Assembly: GCF_050624435.1 (NCBI RefSeq)
Contig: NC_134540.1
Span: 104,685,739-104,749,738 of the forward strand
Origin: Tenrec ecaudatus
Lineage: Eukaryota; Chordata; Mammalia; Afrosoricida; Tenrecidae
Reading direction: 5' to 3'
DNA: 64,000 nucleotides
Each line of letters opens with the position of its first letter. The first letter of the stretch is position 1. A program made the position numbers and the translations under genes. The notes under the pieces were generated by a model. The model worked only from the letters and a program-made list of their open reading frames with translations, was not told the origin of the DNA and made no database searches. Positions 11,290 to 22,799 of this stretch are shown here, one piece after another.

Positions 11290-14200
11290 CCAGACTCACT
11301 GCATAAAAACTGGTGGAACCTGGCACAAATTTACAGCAACTAGAGCAGAGTCAACAAGACAATCCAATTAATAGCAAAAGAAAAAGAAATAATAAAAATT
11401 AGGTCTGAGATTCAGGAGAGGAAAAATAAGAAAACTATGGGAAATATCAATGCTGCTAAAAGTTGGTTCTTTGAAAAGATAAATCGAATAGACAAACCTC
11501 TCATGAATTTAACCAAAGACAGGAAGGAACACATTTTGATAGCAAGGATGAGGGATGAAAGAGGGGACATTACAACAGACCTCAGTGAAATCAAAAGGAT
11601 TTCACAGTACTATGAAGGACTATACTCCAAAGAATTCAAAAACTTGGAAGACATGGACAAATTCTTGGAAAAACAATCCCTCCCTAAACTATCCCCAATG
11701 GCTGTCAAGAACCTCAACAGACCCATATCAATAGAAGAAACAGACAAGGTTATCAAGGGATTACCAACAAAAATAATCCCCTGAACTAGATGGGCTCACA
11801 GAAGAATTCTATCAAGCATTCAGGGAAGAACTGACACCAATCCTACACAAATTCTTCCAGACCACAGAAAAAGATGGCAAACTCCCAAATTCTTTCTATG
11901 AAGCTAGTATAATTCTGATATCTAAAGCCTGCAAAGATCCCACAAGAATTGAGAACTATAGACCAATTGTCCTAATGAATATCGATGCAAAAATCTTTAT
12001 CAAAATACTAGCCAACAGAATACAAAAGTACATAAAACAAATAATTTACCATGACCAAGTGGGATTCATAACAGGATGCAAGGATGGTTCAATATGTGAA
12101 AAACCATTAGTATTATTTGCCACATTGACATGAAAAATTATAAGAACCACATGATAATATCCATAGATGCGGAAAAAGCATTCGACAACATCCAACACCA
12201 ATTCCTGTTTGAGACACTCAAGAAGATAGGAATGGAAGGAAAATTCCTCAATATAATTCAAGCTACAGATGAAAAACCAACAGCCAATGTGCTAGTCAAT
12301 GGATAAAAGACAAGATCAATTCTTCTGAAAAAGGAGACTAGACAAGGATGTCCCTGTCCCCACTCCTATTTAACATCATACTGGAGGTCCTAGCTAACAA
12401 TATAAGGCAAATAAAGGACATCAAAGTTATTCGTCTGGGGAAGGAAGAAGTGAAATCATCATTATTCACAGATAATAGGATTTTATATATGGAAAATCCT
12501 AAAAGTTCCATGAGAGGAGTACTGGAAACTATAGAGGAATATGGCAGAGTGGCAGGTTACGAAATCAACAAACAGAAGTCTATCAGACAAGTCCACAGAA
12601 GAGAGGCTCAAAAAAGGTGGTACCCTTCACAATAGCCAAACACAAATGGAAATATCTAGGGTTATACCTGACTAAACAAAAGATCTGTACAAGGAAAACT
12701 ACAAAACACTATTAAAAGAAACCAAAGGTGACATCAACAAATGGAAGGAGATCCCATGCTTGTTGATTGGTAGACTCAATATTGTAAAGATGTCAATTCT
12801 ACCCAAGGCACTATATAAGTTCTATGCTCTCCCAATTCAAATTCTGGCATCTTCCTTCAAAGAACTTGAAAAACAGATTAACAACTTCATATGGAGGGGG
12901 AAGAAACTGAGAATTAGCAGAGAACTCCTCAAGAAGAAGGACAAAGTTGGAGGGCTTGCTTTACCCAACTTTAGCGTCACTATACAGTGACAGTGGCCAA
13001 AACAGTGTGGTATTGGTATAACGATAGATATTCAGACCAATGGGAAAGGATTGAAAACCCAGAAATAAAATCATTAGCATACAGACAACTTATCTTTGAT
13101 AAGAACCAAAAAAAGTATCAAATGGGAAGCAGATGCCCTTTTCAATTCGTGGTGCTGGAAAAAAAAATGGATGCAGAGCTGCAGAAAAATGAAGCAAGAC
13201 CCATAACTCACTCCATGCATAAGAATAAACTCAAGGTGGATCACAGACCTAGAGGTAAAACCCCAAACTATTAGGTCTATCAATGAGGGAATTGGAACAA
13301 ATCTGAGAACTTTGACTTAGGAAATACATAGGCTATCAGAAATAGGGAAGGACACAAACATAGAGGAGCACAAATTGACCAATGGGATATACTAAAGATA
13401 AAACACTCATGTACATCGAAAGAATTCACCAAGAAAGTAAAAAGAGAAACTACAGAATGGGAAAACACCTTTAGCAACGACATATCAAACAAAGGCCTTA
13501 TTACTAAAATCTACAATACTCTGCTAACTTACACCAAGAAAAAAATCAATTGTCCACTCAGGAGGTGGGCAAAAGACCTGAGCAGGAGTTTCTCAAGGGC
13601 AGAAATCCAAATGGCCAATAAACATATGAGAAAATGTTCCAGATCTCTAGCCATAAGAGAAATGCAAATTAAAACAACTATGCGATACCACCTAACGCCC
13701 ACAAAGATGGCCCAATGCAAGAAATCAGAAAGTAAAAAGTGTTCGCGGGGCTGCAGAGAGATAGAAGCCCTTGTCCACTGCTGGTGGACCTGTATGTATT
13801 TACAGCCATTGTGATCATCGATTTGGCGATATCTAAAACAGTTGGAAATTGAGCTACCATATGATCCAGCAATCCCCCTACATATACCCAGAAGAGACAA
13901 GAAACAAACTGTGTCCCAATGTTCCTCGGGGTGCAGTTCACAATTGCAAGGAGTTGGAAACAACCCAAATATCCATCAACAGATCAATGGATTAAAAAAC
14001 GGTGGTACATACGTACAATGGAGTATTACATATCCCTAAAAATCATGAAGCACATCGCCGAATGGGAAGAACTAGAGAAAATTATGCTCAGTGAAGTAAG
14101 GCAAACACAAAAGGACAAATACAACTGAGTCCACTAGGTAAGTAAAAAAATCCAAAGGGAACATAGGGAAGAAGCAACTGTCTACATAGATCCCTGGGGT

Positions 14201-16437
14201 GAGGTCCAGGTAATATGGCAGGGACTAGACTAAACCCAGGGATACATACAAACTCAGGGTAGCCCACTAAAAAGGAGGGGGGAAATAAAAAGACACGGAT
14301 GGCGGGGGAACAGGACACTAACTCACCCAAGGGGAGGGTCTTATTTATATCTCCACAGGTCAAGAGAGACCAGACTTCAACCTGGTGCTCCAAGACAAGA
14401 ACACACACATGGACATTAAGCAGGGAACCAATAGAGAGGCCTGAAGAGCCATCCCCATTACCAATTAAGTGGACAGCACACACACACATACACACACACG
14501 CATGCACACACACACACACACTGAAGAATTCACTTCAGAAGACAGCACTGAAGCTACAGCTCAAGGAGAGGGACTTGTCTGACCAGAGCACACAGGAGCC
14601 AATAAGTGGGGAGGGAAAAAAAAAGTGAATCACATCCTGGCCCATCAAACCCTGAGGGCAAAATTTCTGCTCAGAACATGCAATGCACAGAGAGGACCAT
14701 AAGGCCAGCCCCACCACGAGACACGACATTTCTCACTGACCCATGGCATCACCAGAGACAACACTGGAGACACACGGCAGGAATTGTGCCTGCCCTGAGC
14801 CCACCACGCTGAAGTCAGACACTGGGGTCATGCAACAGAGCAGCAAGGGGAGCAGAGCAAGGAAATCTCCAGGGAATACCAAAAATAGACTGTGGGGCCA
14901 TGGCGTGATGCCCCATTGGACTCCACTGGAGAACACTCATAGCGCAACAAATAGACCTTGACATGTATGGGGTTTGTTTTGCTTGTTATTGTTACCTTTT
15001 TGTTGTTGGTGTAGCTATTGTTTTATTTTCTATGTTGCTTCATTGTGCTGTTGATGCTGCATGGCTATCTAGAAGGGATAGGCAGGATGGACAAGCCGGA
15101 AGAGAGAACAATGGGATGACAGGTCCAGGGGAACATGGGAGAGGAGGAGGCAGGGGAAAGGAAATGCGTGTTAATAAACCTAGGGACAAGGAAACAATAA
15201 GTGACTAAAAATCAATGGTGAGGAGGATGTAAGAGATCTAGCATGGCTGGATCAAGGACAATGTAGCTGAGAGGAATCCATGAAACCCAAATGAAGGCTG
15301 AATATGATAGTGGGGCAAGAGGAAAGTAAAAAGAAAGAGAGTGAAAAACTAGGAGGCAGAGGGCATTTACAGAGATCTAAATACAGGAATACACATATTT
15401 AAATATATTTATATATTATGAGGGGGAACTAGACCCATGTATATATATTGATAGGTTTAGTATTGAGGAAACAGATGGACAGTGGGCCCCTACTCAAGTA
15501 CTCCCTCAACGCAAGAACACTTTGTTCTAATAATTCAGCAGTCTGAGATGTTCACATTCCCAACATGATCGCTGAAAACAAAGTGGGTGTGTAAGCAAAT
15601 ATGGTGAAGAAAGCTAATGGTGCGAGGCTATAAAAAGATATAGCATCTGAGGTCTTAACAGCGTGAAGATAAACAGGCGGTCATCTAGCTGAGAAACAAC
15701 AAAGCCCACATGGAAGAAGCACATCAGTTGGATTGATTATGGGGTCCAAGGGATGAGGGATCAGGTGTCAAAGAACAAAAAAACATATCATTGTGAATGA
15801 GGGGGAATGCGGAGTGGGGACCCAAAGACCACCTGTAGGGAACTGGACGTCTTCTTACATAGGAGTTGCGGGGAGGAGAAGGGCCAGTCTGGATGTTGTG
15901 TTGCAATGATGAAACATACAACTTTCCTCTAGTTCTTAAATGCTTCACACACACGCCCCACTATCATGATCCCAATTCTACATGGCAAATATGGCTGTAC
16001 CTGGGGATGTACACTGGTACAGAAAGGAACTGGAAACACAGGGAATTCAGGACAGATGAACCCCTCAGGACCAATGGTGAAAATGGTGATACTGGGAGGA
16101 TGGAGAGAAGGTAGGGGAGAAGGAGAGAACAGATTATAAGGATCTACATATAACCTCCTCCCTGGGGGATGGACAGAGAAGTGGGTGAAGGGGGACATCA
16201 GACATAAGATATGACAAAATAATAATAATTTATAAATTATCAAGGGTTCATGCAGGAGGTGGGAGTGGGGAGGGAGGGGGAAAATGAGGAGTGGATGCCA
16301 GGGGCTCAAATGGAAAGCAAATGCTTTGAGAATGATGAGGGAAACAAATGTACAGGAGTGCTTGACACATAGATGTATGTGGATTGTGATAAGAGGTGTA
16401 CGAACCCTCAATAAAATGATTTAAGAAAAAAAGCAAA
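11290..16437 (+). mobile_element. 5'-truncated L1, 5.1 kb, broken ORF2 plus ~2.3-kb 3' UTR
   Basis: This is the longest L1 in the window. ORF2 normally encodes an endonuclease and reverse transcriptase. Here it starts after the endonuclease, in the linker (AKSWFFEKINRIDKPL near 11,455). Reverse transcriptase blocks follow: [15 protein letters not shown] (~11,950), ISIDAEKAFDNIQHQF (~12,160), then the catalytic FADD motif, mutated to FTDN (~12,468), and the thumb region ([14 protein letters not shown], ~12,785). The C-terminal part (NKHMRKCSRSLAIREMQIKT, ~13,620) runs to ~14,130. Several frameshifts and stops divide it. The 3' UTR from ~14,130 is very long, contains a (CA)n tract at 14,478-14,520, one 248-bp unit at ~15,550-15,795, and ends with AATAAAATG and a poly-A tail. 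It cannot make active enzyme. Confidence 0.93.
14478..14522. repeat. (CA)n-rich microsatellite inside the L1 3' UTR
   Basis: Interrupted CA repeats (acacacacacatacacaca type, with a 'gcatg' break). Confidence 0.9.
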
Positions 16438-16439
16438 AA

Positions 16440-17110
16440 TTGGTGGAACCCCCAAAAGTATGGTCCATAGTCATCCTTCAGATCTGGAAATGAACTTACT
16501 CGCATGGCTGTGGGGAGAGGTCAAACGCTTATAGACATCCTCCCCAGGACAGTTAGTCACCAGACTACAGGGTAGGCCTCTAGGGCAGTTAGTCCACCAG
16601 ACTATATGGCAGCCCTCACTCCCTGCTACTGGGGACAGTAAACTATTCCTCCTTGAGGCCTGAGACCAAGCATTCACACCCTACTGATAATGGTTCCTAT
16701 GGAGATCTAGGGAATAGGTCAAAGTTAGGCTGCCATCCTGAACCTAGGATCCCTCCCCTTCCTATTGCGTGTATGTCCCTAGACCACTCCCGTCTCATTA
16801 CTGTATTACCAAAGGTCAGCCCCTTCCAGTGACATATGTCCTCACCTGTAATTAGGGGGCTTGCATGTCCCCAGAGAATATAAAAGGGGTCGGAGCTACC
16901 ATTAAACTCTCTCTCTCCCTCCATGTGGACCATCGAGCGGGACAGAGGTGAGCATGCTACCATGAAACGTGTCTGACTCCCATTTATTTCAATACTTCAC
17001 TTCTATCTCTCATGCTTTCTATAACTTTACTATGATCTTTACTTATTATCGCTGTACAATTGCGCCTACTGGACCTGTAATGATGTGTTAGGGGCTGGCT
17101 TCCTCTGATA
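16440..17110 (+). mobile_element. Probable solo LTR of an endogenous retrovirus
   Basis: The block has an LTR-like layout. A GC-balanced U3-like region includes direct repeats of a 'cagttagtcaccagactac' / 'cagttagtccaccagacta' motif (~16,549 and ~16,581). A TATA box lies in 'gaatataaaaggggtc' (~16,876), and an ATTAAA polyadenylation signal follows at ~16,901. No viral gene is adjacent. It sits immediately after the poly-A tail of the L1. The ends are uncertain: I could not identify matching target duplications, so the family and exact borders remain inference. Confidence 0.55.
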
Positions 17111-17124
17111 CATGGCTAATAAAT

Positions 17125-17415
17125 TCAGCCAAACAATAAATGTAACTATAAGGGGAACAAAAACACTAGTAATTTACATACTCCTTAGAAAAATCAACCC
17201 TCTGCGACCAGAGAGCAGCATTCACCCAAGGACAAAGCTGGGAAGTTTAGAAAAGGAGGCGGAATAGCAACAGAAACACCGGGCGGAGGCAGGGTAAGTG
17301 ATGTTACACTGTGGGCATTGCCACCAGCGAGATGAAACACAGTTTGTTCGGATTGTTGGATGGTAAATGGATTTGCTCTGTCAACTCTCACCCAATCCAC
17401 AATAAAATGTAAAAC
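17125..17415 (+). repeat. Unnamed repeat 'X', copy B
   Basis: It shares with 49,195-49,495 the ordered blocks 'ggggaacaa', 'tactcctt', 'ggaatagcaacagaaaca', 'aagtgatgttacactgtggg', 'ggtttgct'-like, and a terminal 'cacaataaaatg' followed by an A-rich tail. The poly(A)-signal end suggests a retroelement 3' terminus. No coding frame is kept. Confidence 0.6.
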
Positions 17416-17489
17416 AAAACAAAAACAGGCCCACATCAGTTCATTCATGTTTCTATGCATACACTTAGAGATTATTGCAGGATTGGTAT

Positions 17490-18350
17490 GTAATATTTAC
17501 CACGGTTGCCTTTAACTCATATATTGCTCGTAGTGTCTTCCTGCGCCTTCAATATTTTTCCGCTGACCTACACCTTATGACACATTATCTTCCCCTTCAT
17601 CCAAGTGAATATGCATCTACTCCCTAGATTTATCCTTTTTCCCCTCCCGACCCTGGCAATCTCATACAATATTTGTCCTTTTCTGATTGACTGGTTTCAC
17701 TCAGCATGTTTTCCAGGTTCATCCATATTATGAAGTATTTTGTAGATTTATCATTATTCTTTAATACTGTATAGTATTGCATCGTATATTCTATATTTGG
17801 TCTATCCATTAGTCTACTGATGCACACTTAGATTGTTTCCAACATTTTTGCTGTTGTGAATAGTTCTTTGATGAACATAGGTGTGCATATATCTATTCTT
17901 ATTTCTAGTCATATATCTAATCGTATACCTATTTATATATTTATATCTATTCTTATTTCTCTAGGATACATACTAGTATTGGGATTGCTGAGCCATGTGG
18001 TACTCCCACCACTTTAAGAGACCTGTATTTATATCCAATAGAAGAAGAGGTGTAGAATTTCAGAGCTGTCTTTGTTAGTATAAAGGAAATTGCCTGATTT
18101 TTGTTATATTGATTTTGTACCCTACAACTTTGCTAAATCTTTCCATTAATTCCAACAATTTTCTCACCTAGTCTTTGGGGGGGGGTTATGTATAGGATCA
18201 TATCATATGCAAGTAGAGGGGGGTTTGTCTCATTATGCCTTTAACTTCCCTCTCTTGACCAACAGCTTTGGAGAAGACTTTCAGCACAATATTGAAAAGG
18301 AGTGGTGATAGAGGGCATCCTTCATGTTCCCTTTACAAAACAAACCTCAT
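17490..18350 (-). mobile_element. Old L1 ORF2 fragment
   Basis: The plus strand shows the familiar reverse complement of ancient L1 ORF2: 'gactggtttcactcagcatg', 'ccattagtctactgatgcac', 'gtgaatagttctttgatgaa', 'ggattgctgagccatgtgg', 'ttcagcacaatattgaaaag'. It is highly decayed and non-coding. Confidence 0.75.
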
Positions 18351-18529
18351 CTTCTTTTTAACTTTCTACCATTCCTTACTGGAATTTTTATAATATCTGT
18401 TTCTGGCTGATTCACCCTCCCGCCCCAAGAGGAGGAGAGAAGCATTCTTATTTGACTAATAAGATCTAAACTTAATGCTCTTGGGCCTTTGCAGACACTC
18501 GGAGATAACTCTTTCTTTGGAGGTCCTTG

Positions 18530-19060
18530 AGGGATTCTTGAGGGGCAGTGGTGGTGCAGTCACGCCGGAGACACGTCCACTCCTGCCTTCTACACCTCAT
18601 GCTCCGCCACCACTCGTTTATCAGCTGAAGTTTAGTGTGGCCATGATGCTGAACACGCTTTTGTAGAACTTCCAGACTAATACAGAGCAGGAAGAAATGT
18701 CAGCAATCTTCAGAAGTGAACCCATGAAAATGCTATCAAAACAGTGAGATGCACAATGAATTATAGAAATGGCACAGGACTGGGCAGCTTCTCTTTCCAA
18801 TGTAAATGGGGTACAAAAATAACATAGTTACTTAAGAGATAGCCCTCAAAAATCTTTGTTGGATTATCGCCAGCAGTCTCCTTTACCTGAAAGGATGCTC
18901 TTTATTCCCAGCTGTACCTGAGACTATCAGCTTCTTCTTTCCTAGGTTTGTTGACTGGTTAGGCAGCCTTTGAGTCTTCAGTTTGAATTCTATGTCTATG
19001 AATTTGTTTCTCTAATCCAACCAGACTAACACAACCAATAAAAGACAATAGATGTGATCC
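18530..19060. other. Mixed old repeat remnants, including an RTE 3'-tail scrap
   Basis: Bases ~18,762-18,836 (tggcacaggactgggcagc) resemble the end of the RTE elements in this window (compare 27,080-27,125). The text 'gtttctctaatccaacc' at ~19,005 resembles the end of the unclassified block at 3,424-3,825. The rest could not be assigned. Confidence 0.35.
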
Positions 19061-19179
19061 TGTGAGAAAAATACATTTATGTAATATTTTAATATGAATT
19101 CATGACCTTAATATAATAATAAGAAAACATAAAAATAACTAATAAGGGGAATCAGTCTTTAAAAAAAAGCAGCTAAATT

Positions 19180-19960
19180 TGGCAGCAATTATGGATGATG
19201 GTTGCACATGATTAATGTAATTCATATCAGTATATCATACAACTGAAATGTTGAACTGACAAATGTGTGGGTGGGGGAGAGAGCCAGTATTCTTTTTTTT
19301 AATCACTGTCACAAAGGACAAAGAAAAGCTCAGAAACTGTTCCAAACGAAAATGACTAAAGAACCCAAGAACTGAATATGATATGTATACTGGCAGCCTC
19401 TAGTGGAGGAAAAAAAAACAAATGCATGATTAGGTCACTTGACTATTTAGAAGATAGATGGCAATATACATATATATATTTAAGGTCTTATTTCAACATT
19501 AAGTTTCCTGAAATTGATTACTACACTGTGGTTATATAACAGAATGCCCCCTTTCTTTCTTCTATTTTTTGGTGTGTGTGTGTGTGTGTGTGTTCGTGTG
19601 CACACGTGCATGCATGTTTGCAAATGTCCTTTTTCTTAAGAAACTTATAATGATGTATCTAGGGACAAAGGGACATGATATACTTATGAATAAATGGCCC
19701 CAGAAAAATGACATGCAGACAAACTCCAAACCAAATTCCCTGCCCTCAATTTGATTGTGACTCATGGATCCAAGTTGACATCTAAAAGTTCGTTGAAAAA
19801 AATGAATTTAAAAGAGACAAAGATAGCTAATGACATAATGTGATACCCAAAACTGAATATGGACAAAAAATAGTATTTTCTATACTGTTCTTGTACTTTT
19901 TAAATAATCCAAACAAATGAAAATAAAATTACTAAAAATTGAGACATCAGTGGAGTAATG
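19180..19960. other. Probable old L1 or other repeat remnants with a (GT)n tract
   Basis: The text 'ggacaaagaaaagctcagaa', 'actgttccaaacgaaaatga' resembles 3' sequences of old L1 or related ancient repeats. A (GT)n tract occupies 19,571-19,593. No coding signal. Confidence 0.35.
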
Positions 19961-19974
19961 CATTTAAATATTTA

Positions 19975-21967
19975 TTTTAAATAAAAAACATAAATAAAAG
20001 GACAAGTCATTTAACATTAGTAAGCCAGCAAAGGAAGTGGAAAATAGGTTCAACAAAAACAATAAGGTATCAACAATGATATCTTAAGAGCACTATTCCC
20101 TGAGCTCAATCAGCAACCAAGCTAAAATGTAAAGAGTTAAAAGCCTTCAAAACTGGATTCCTCATCATCATCCGTATCCCAATGCAGAGCTTCAGCTGGC
20201 GTGAGGTCATCATAGACGCTGTCCTCACTGAGATCGCCGTCATCACCATCACTGCTGTCAGTTTCATACAAAGCACAGTCTTCACTGCCATCCATAGCAT
20301 TACTAATACTACATTTCTGGAAGGCACGTCACACCATGTCTTCTGGAATGTCTTCCCATGCATCTCGAACCCACTTTGCTATTAACTCTATGTCACACTT
20401 CATGAGATTTCCTCCTTTTGTTAGTCGGGCATGACCAGATGACATCCATTCATGCCATATCCTTCGCATACGGTCTTTAAAAGGCTTATTCAAAGATACA
20501 TCCAGAGGCTGCAGTACAGATGTAAGTCCATCAGGAATAACAGCTAAAGTAACTTTACTAGATTTTGCCAATTATTTTATGTCATCCAATAGGTGGGCTC
20601 TGAACATATCCCAAACAAGTAACGATGGATTTTTCTTTAAGGCTGCTCCTGGTCATCAGTTCCAAATTTCTTCCAGCCATTTTTTTGGTTCCGTCTTCAT
20701 CCATCCAGCCTTTAACAAATGCACACACAGCAATTCTTGGTGGGAAATTGATCTTTTTAGGCAAGGTCTTTCTTTTTAAAATGACAGGACGCAGCTTAGT
20801 TCCATTAGCCAAACATGATAGAACAACTGTAAAGTGGTTTTTTTTTTTCATTTCCTGTGGTTTTGAGATATATGTTTTTTCTCCTAAACTTGCCACATTC
20901 TGTTGCTTGGAAGATCAAAAGTTATGGCAGTTTCATCCATATTCCCAATATCTGCCAGGTCATAATTATAAATCCTTCTTTGTTGTATACTAAATGACTG
21001 GAATGACATAATTTTTTTCTTCAAGGTCTTGTGGCAATTTCTGGAAAATCTTTGTTCTTTGTCTCAAACATACTAGGCCAAAGTTATTCATGAAGCGGGT
21101 ACACCATCCTGCTGACGCAGCAAATTTTTCAATGCCTGATGCTTTATATTTGTCATCCTTAGCCATTTGTAGAGCATGTATGTGGATTCCCATGCGTTTT
21201 ACGCAGTAACCATTTTGACGACACTCCATAACCCATTTATGCAATTCACTCTCTGAAGCCCCATAAAAAGACGTTAAACCACAACGAGCTTTTTTAGCTT
21301 TTCGAATCTGTTCCAAGTCAGCCTTCATTTTCCGCCACTCCCTAACTTGCTTTTCATCAGCGCAGTATTCCCTACTTGCAATACTGTTATTGCTCTCTTC
21401 TGCTCTTGACACAACCTTCATTTTGAAACCAGCCTCATATGAATTGTGTTTTTGTTTTGGCTCAAGAGTATCCATTTCTAATAGGCAAAAAAAACCAAGA
21501 CCTTGAAAAAGAACTTTCATGGTAATGCGCCCCCGCGACATGTTAGCCTGGAGGAGGGGGTGGGAAGTCCTTGCTGGCAGGGAATGCAGGATGTGAATTA
21601 ACACAGAGATCAGAGGGGAGAGATGGAGCACAGACACAGACACATCCTTACCAGTTCAGCTGCCAGCGTAAGTGAATCACTACGGGTGCTTCTGTGAATT
21701 GGAGCTGTCCCTGTCATAGGACAGCTCTGATTGGTGATATGTGAGTAAACAAACATTCAGAGCCCTGCAATGTCAGCGGGACTTTGAATGAACACCGGAG
21801 AAATGGCAATCGCCCACGAGATAATGGGCACTTGTCCCGTTACCTCAGGGCGCCACAGCGAGATATTACACCTCGTTGGGGTACCACTGACCCGTGTACA
21901 AGCCGAACCCCAGTTTTTCAGCACATTTTTTGTACTGAAAAACTCAGCTAATACACGAGTATATATA
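19975..21967 (-). mobile_element. Decayed pogo/Tigger-like DNA transposon
   Basis: Cut-and-paste transposase remnant of the Tc1/mariner superfamily, pogo branch. On the minus strand the first ~217-codon frame (start region ~21,480) gives a CENP-B/pogo-type helix-turn-helix region (FKMKVVSRAEESNNSIASRE, then VREWRKMKADL). A second DNA-binding part follows (GWCTRFMNNFGLVCLRQRTK). The DDE domain is spread over different frames: NMDETAITFD (~20,930), VWDMFRAHLLDD (~20,600), then LQPLDVSLNKPFKDRMRRIW (~20,500). All three acidic residues remain readable, but frameshifts and a stop lie between them. The acidic C-terminus (DSSDGDDGDLSEDSVYDD, ~20,230) is typical. The right end (21,889-21,967) carries a terminal repeat that folds back on itself. 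I do not find the opposite terminus, so the left end is probably truncated. Confidence 0.85.
21889..21960. repeat. Self-complementary hairpin at the transposon terminus
   Basis: The sequence 'acccgtgtacaagccgaa' and 'cagtttttcagcaca' pairs with 'tgtactgaaaaactcagcta' and 'atacacgagt' across a run of Ts. Arms are about 30 bases, with one ~6-base bulge. This is the outer end of the pogo-like element. Confidence 0.8.
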
Positions 21968-21984
21968 TGGTAACATCTCACAAT

Positions 21985-22400
21985 TCACTATAGTTTTGAT
22001 TTTTCTTGGAGATGTCCTTTATCAAATTATGCAAATCCAACATATTTCTAATAATCTTCAGAGCTATTTTTTTCTCCTGAATTTATTGAGCTGATCATAC
22101 AATTTTTACCCTTAATTCCCTTAATCTAATAAATTATATATATATGTGGTATCAAAATCAAATTTTGAATGTTAAACTAACCTTGCACTTTTGGGATGAA
22201 TTCAATCTGGTCTAATGTATTTATCAATTTTATTATTCACTACATTCAGTTTTTTCTTAGATTTTCCTTATATTATCTTCATCGATACTTATGAAGGCGA
22301 TGAGCCTATAAAATTTTTTGCATTGTTCTTGTTGACATTTAGTAGTGCTCTACATGAATCTGTTTTTCAAAAATAATAATGGGAATTTTAACAACAACAA
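21985..22400 (-). mobile_element. Old L1 ORF2 fragment
   Basis: The reverse complement of the L1 reverse-transcriptase region is recognisable by 'taaactaaccttgcactttt', 'gggatgaattcaatctggtc' and 'tcttcatcgatacttatgaa'. Strongly diverged. Confidence 0.6.
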
Positions 22401-22657
22401 AAAGTTAGTGATGTTAACAGACAGGACCCAGATATTGTAATAATTATTCTCATTGATAACTTCTCATCAACCCTTTCATTATTTTTCCTATTTGTAGGTA
22501 ATAAGTATAAGAGAATAATGATAGGTAGTCTGTTACAGTTTTACATTTTTCATACTTTAAAGAAATTGAGCAGACACAGGAAATAATATAAAACGATTTA
22601 TTAGAAGTAAGCTCTTAAACTCTAATTTCTAATCTTTAATCAAGAGATTCACCTGAA

Positions 22658-22700
22658 ACTCCCTGGAGGGGTAGTGGTTACGAGTTGGGCTGCTAACGGA
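22658..22700 (+). mobile_element. Very short, 3'-truncated AfroSINE head with TSD
   Basis: Only the tRNA-like head is present (ccctggaggggtagtggtta, gttgggctgctaacgg). It is bracketed by a 16-bp direct repeat, agattcacctgaaact, at ~22,644-22,659 and ~22,703-22,718. The body and A-rich tail normally at the 3' end are absent, so this looks like a 'tailless' retroposition product rather than a decayed SINE. Confidence 0.75.
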
Positions 22701-22799
22701 AAAGATTCACCTGAAACTGCTATCTAATAAAACTTCTTGCTATTGAGCCCATTCAGTCACATAGCACGTCAATACGAAGAGTAGAACCACCCCCAAGGG

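Noticed and set aside
11437-14128. ORFs of 65-115 codons as possible host genes
   Set aside because: They read as successive pieces of L1 ORF2 (linker, reverse transcriptase, C-terminus) separated by frameshifts.
20582-21643. The 217- and 104-codon frames as a domesticated transposase gene
   Set aside because: The DDE domain is split by frameshifts and a stop, there is no sign of introns or a preserved frame, and transposon terminal sequence is still attached.
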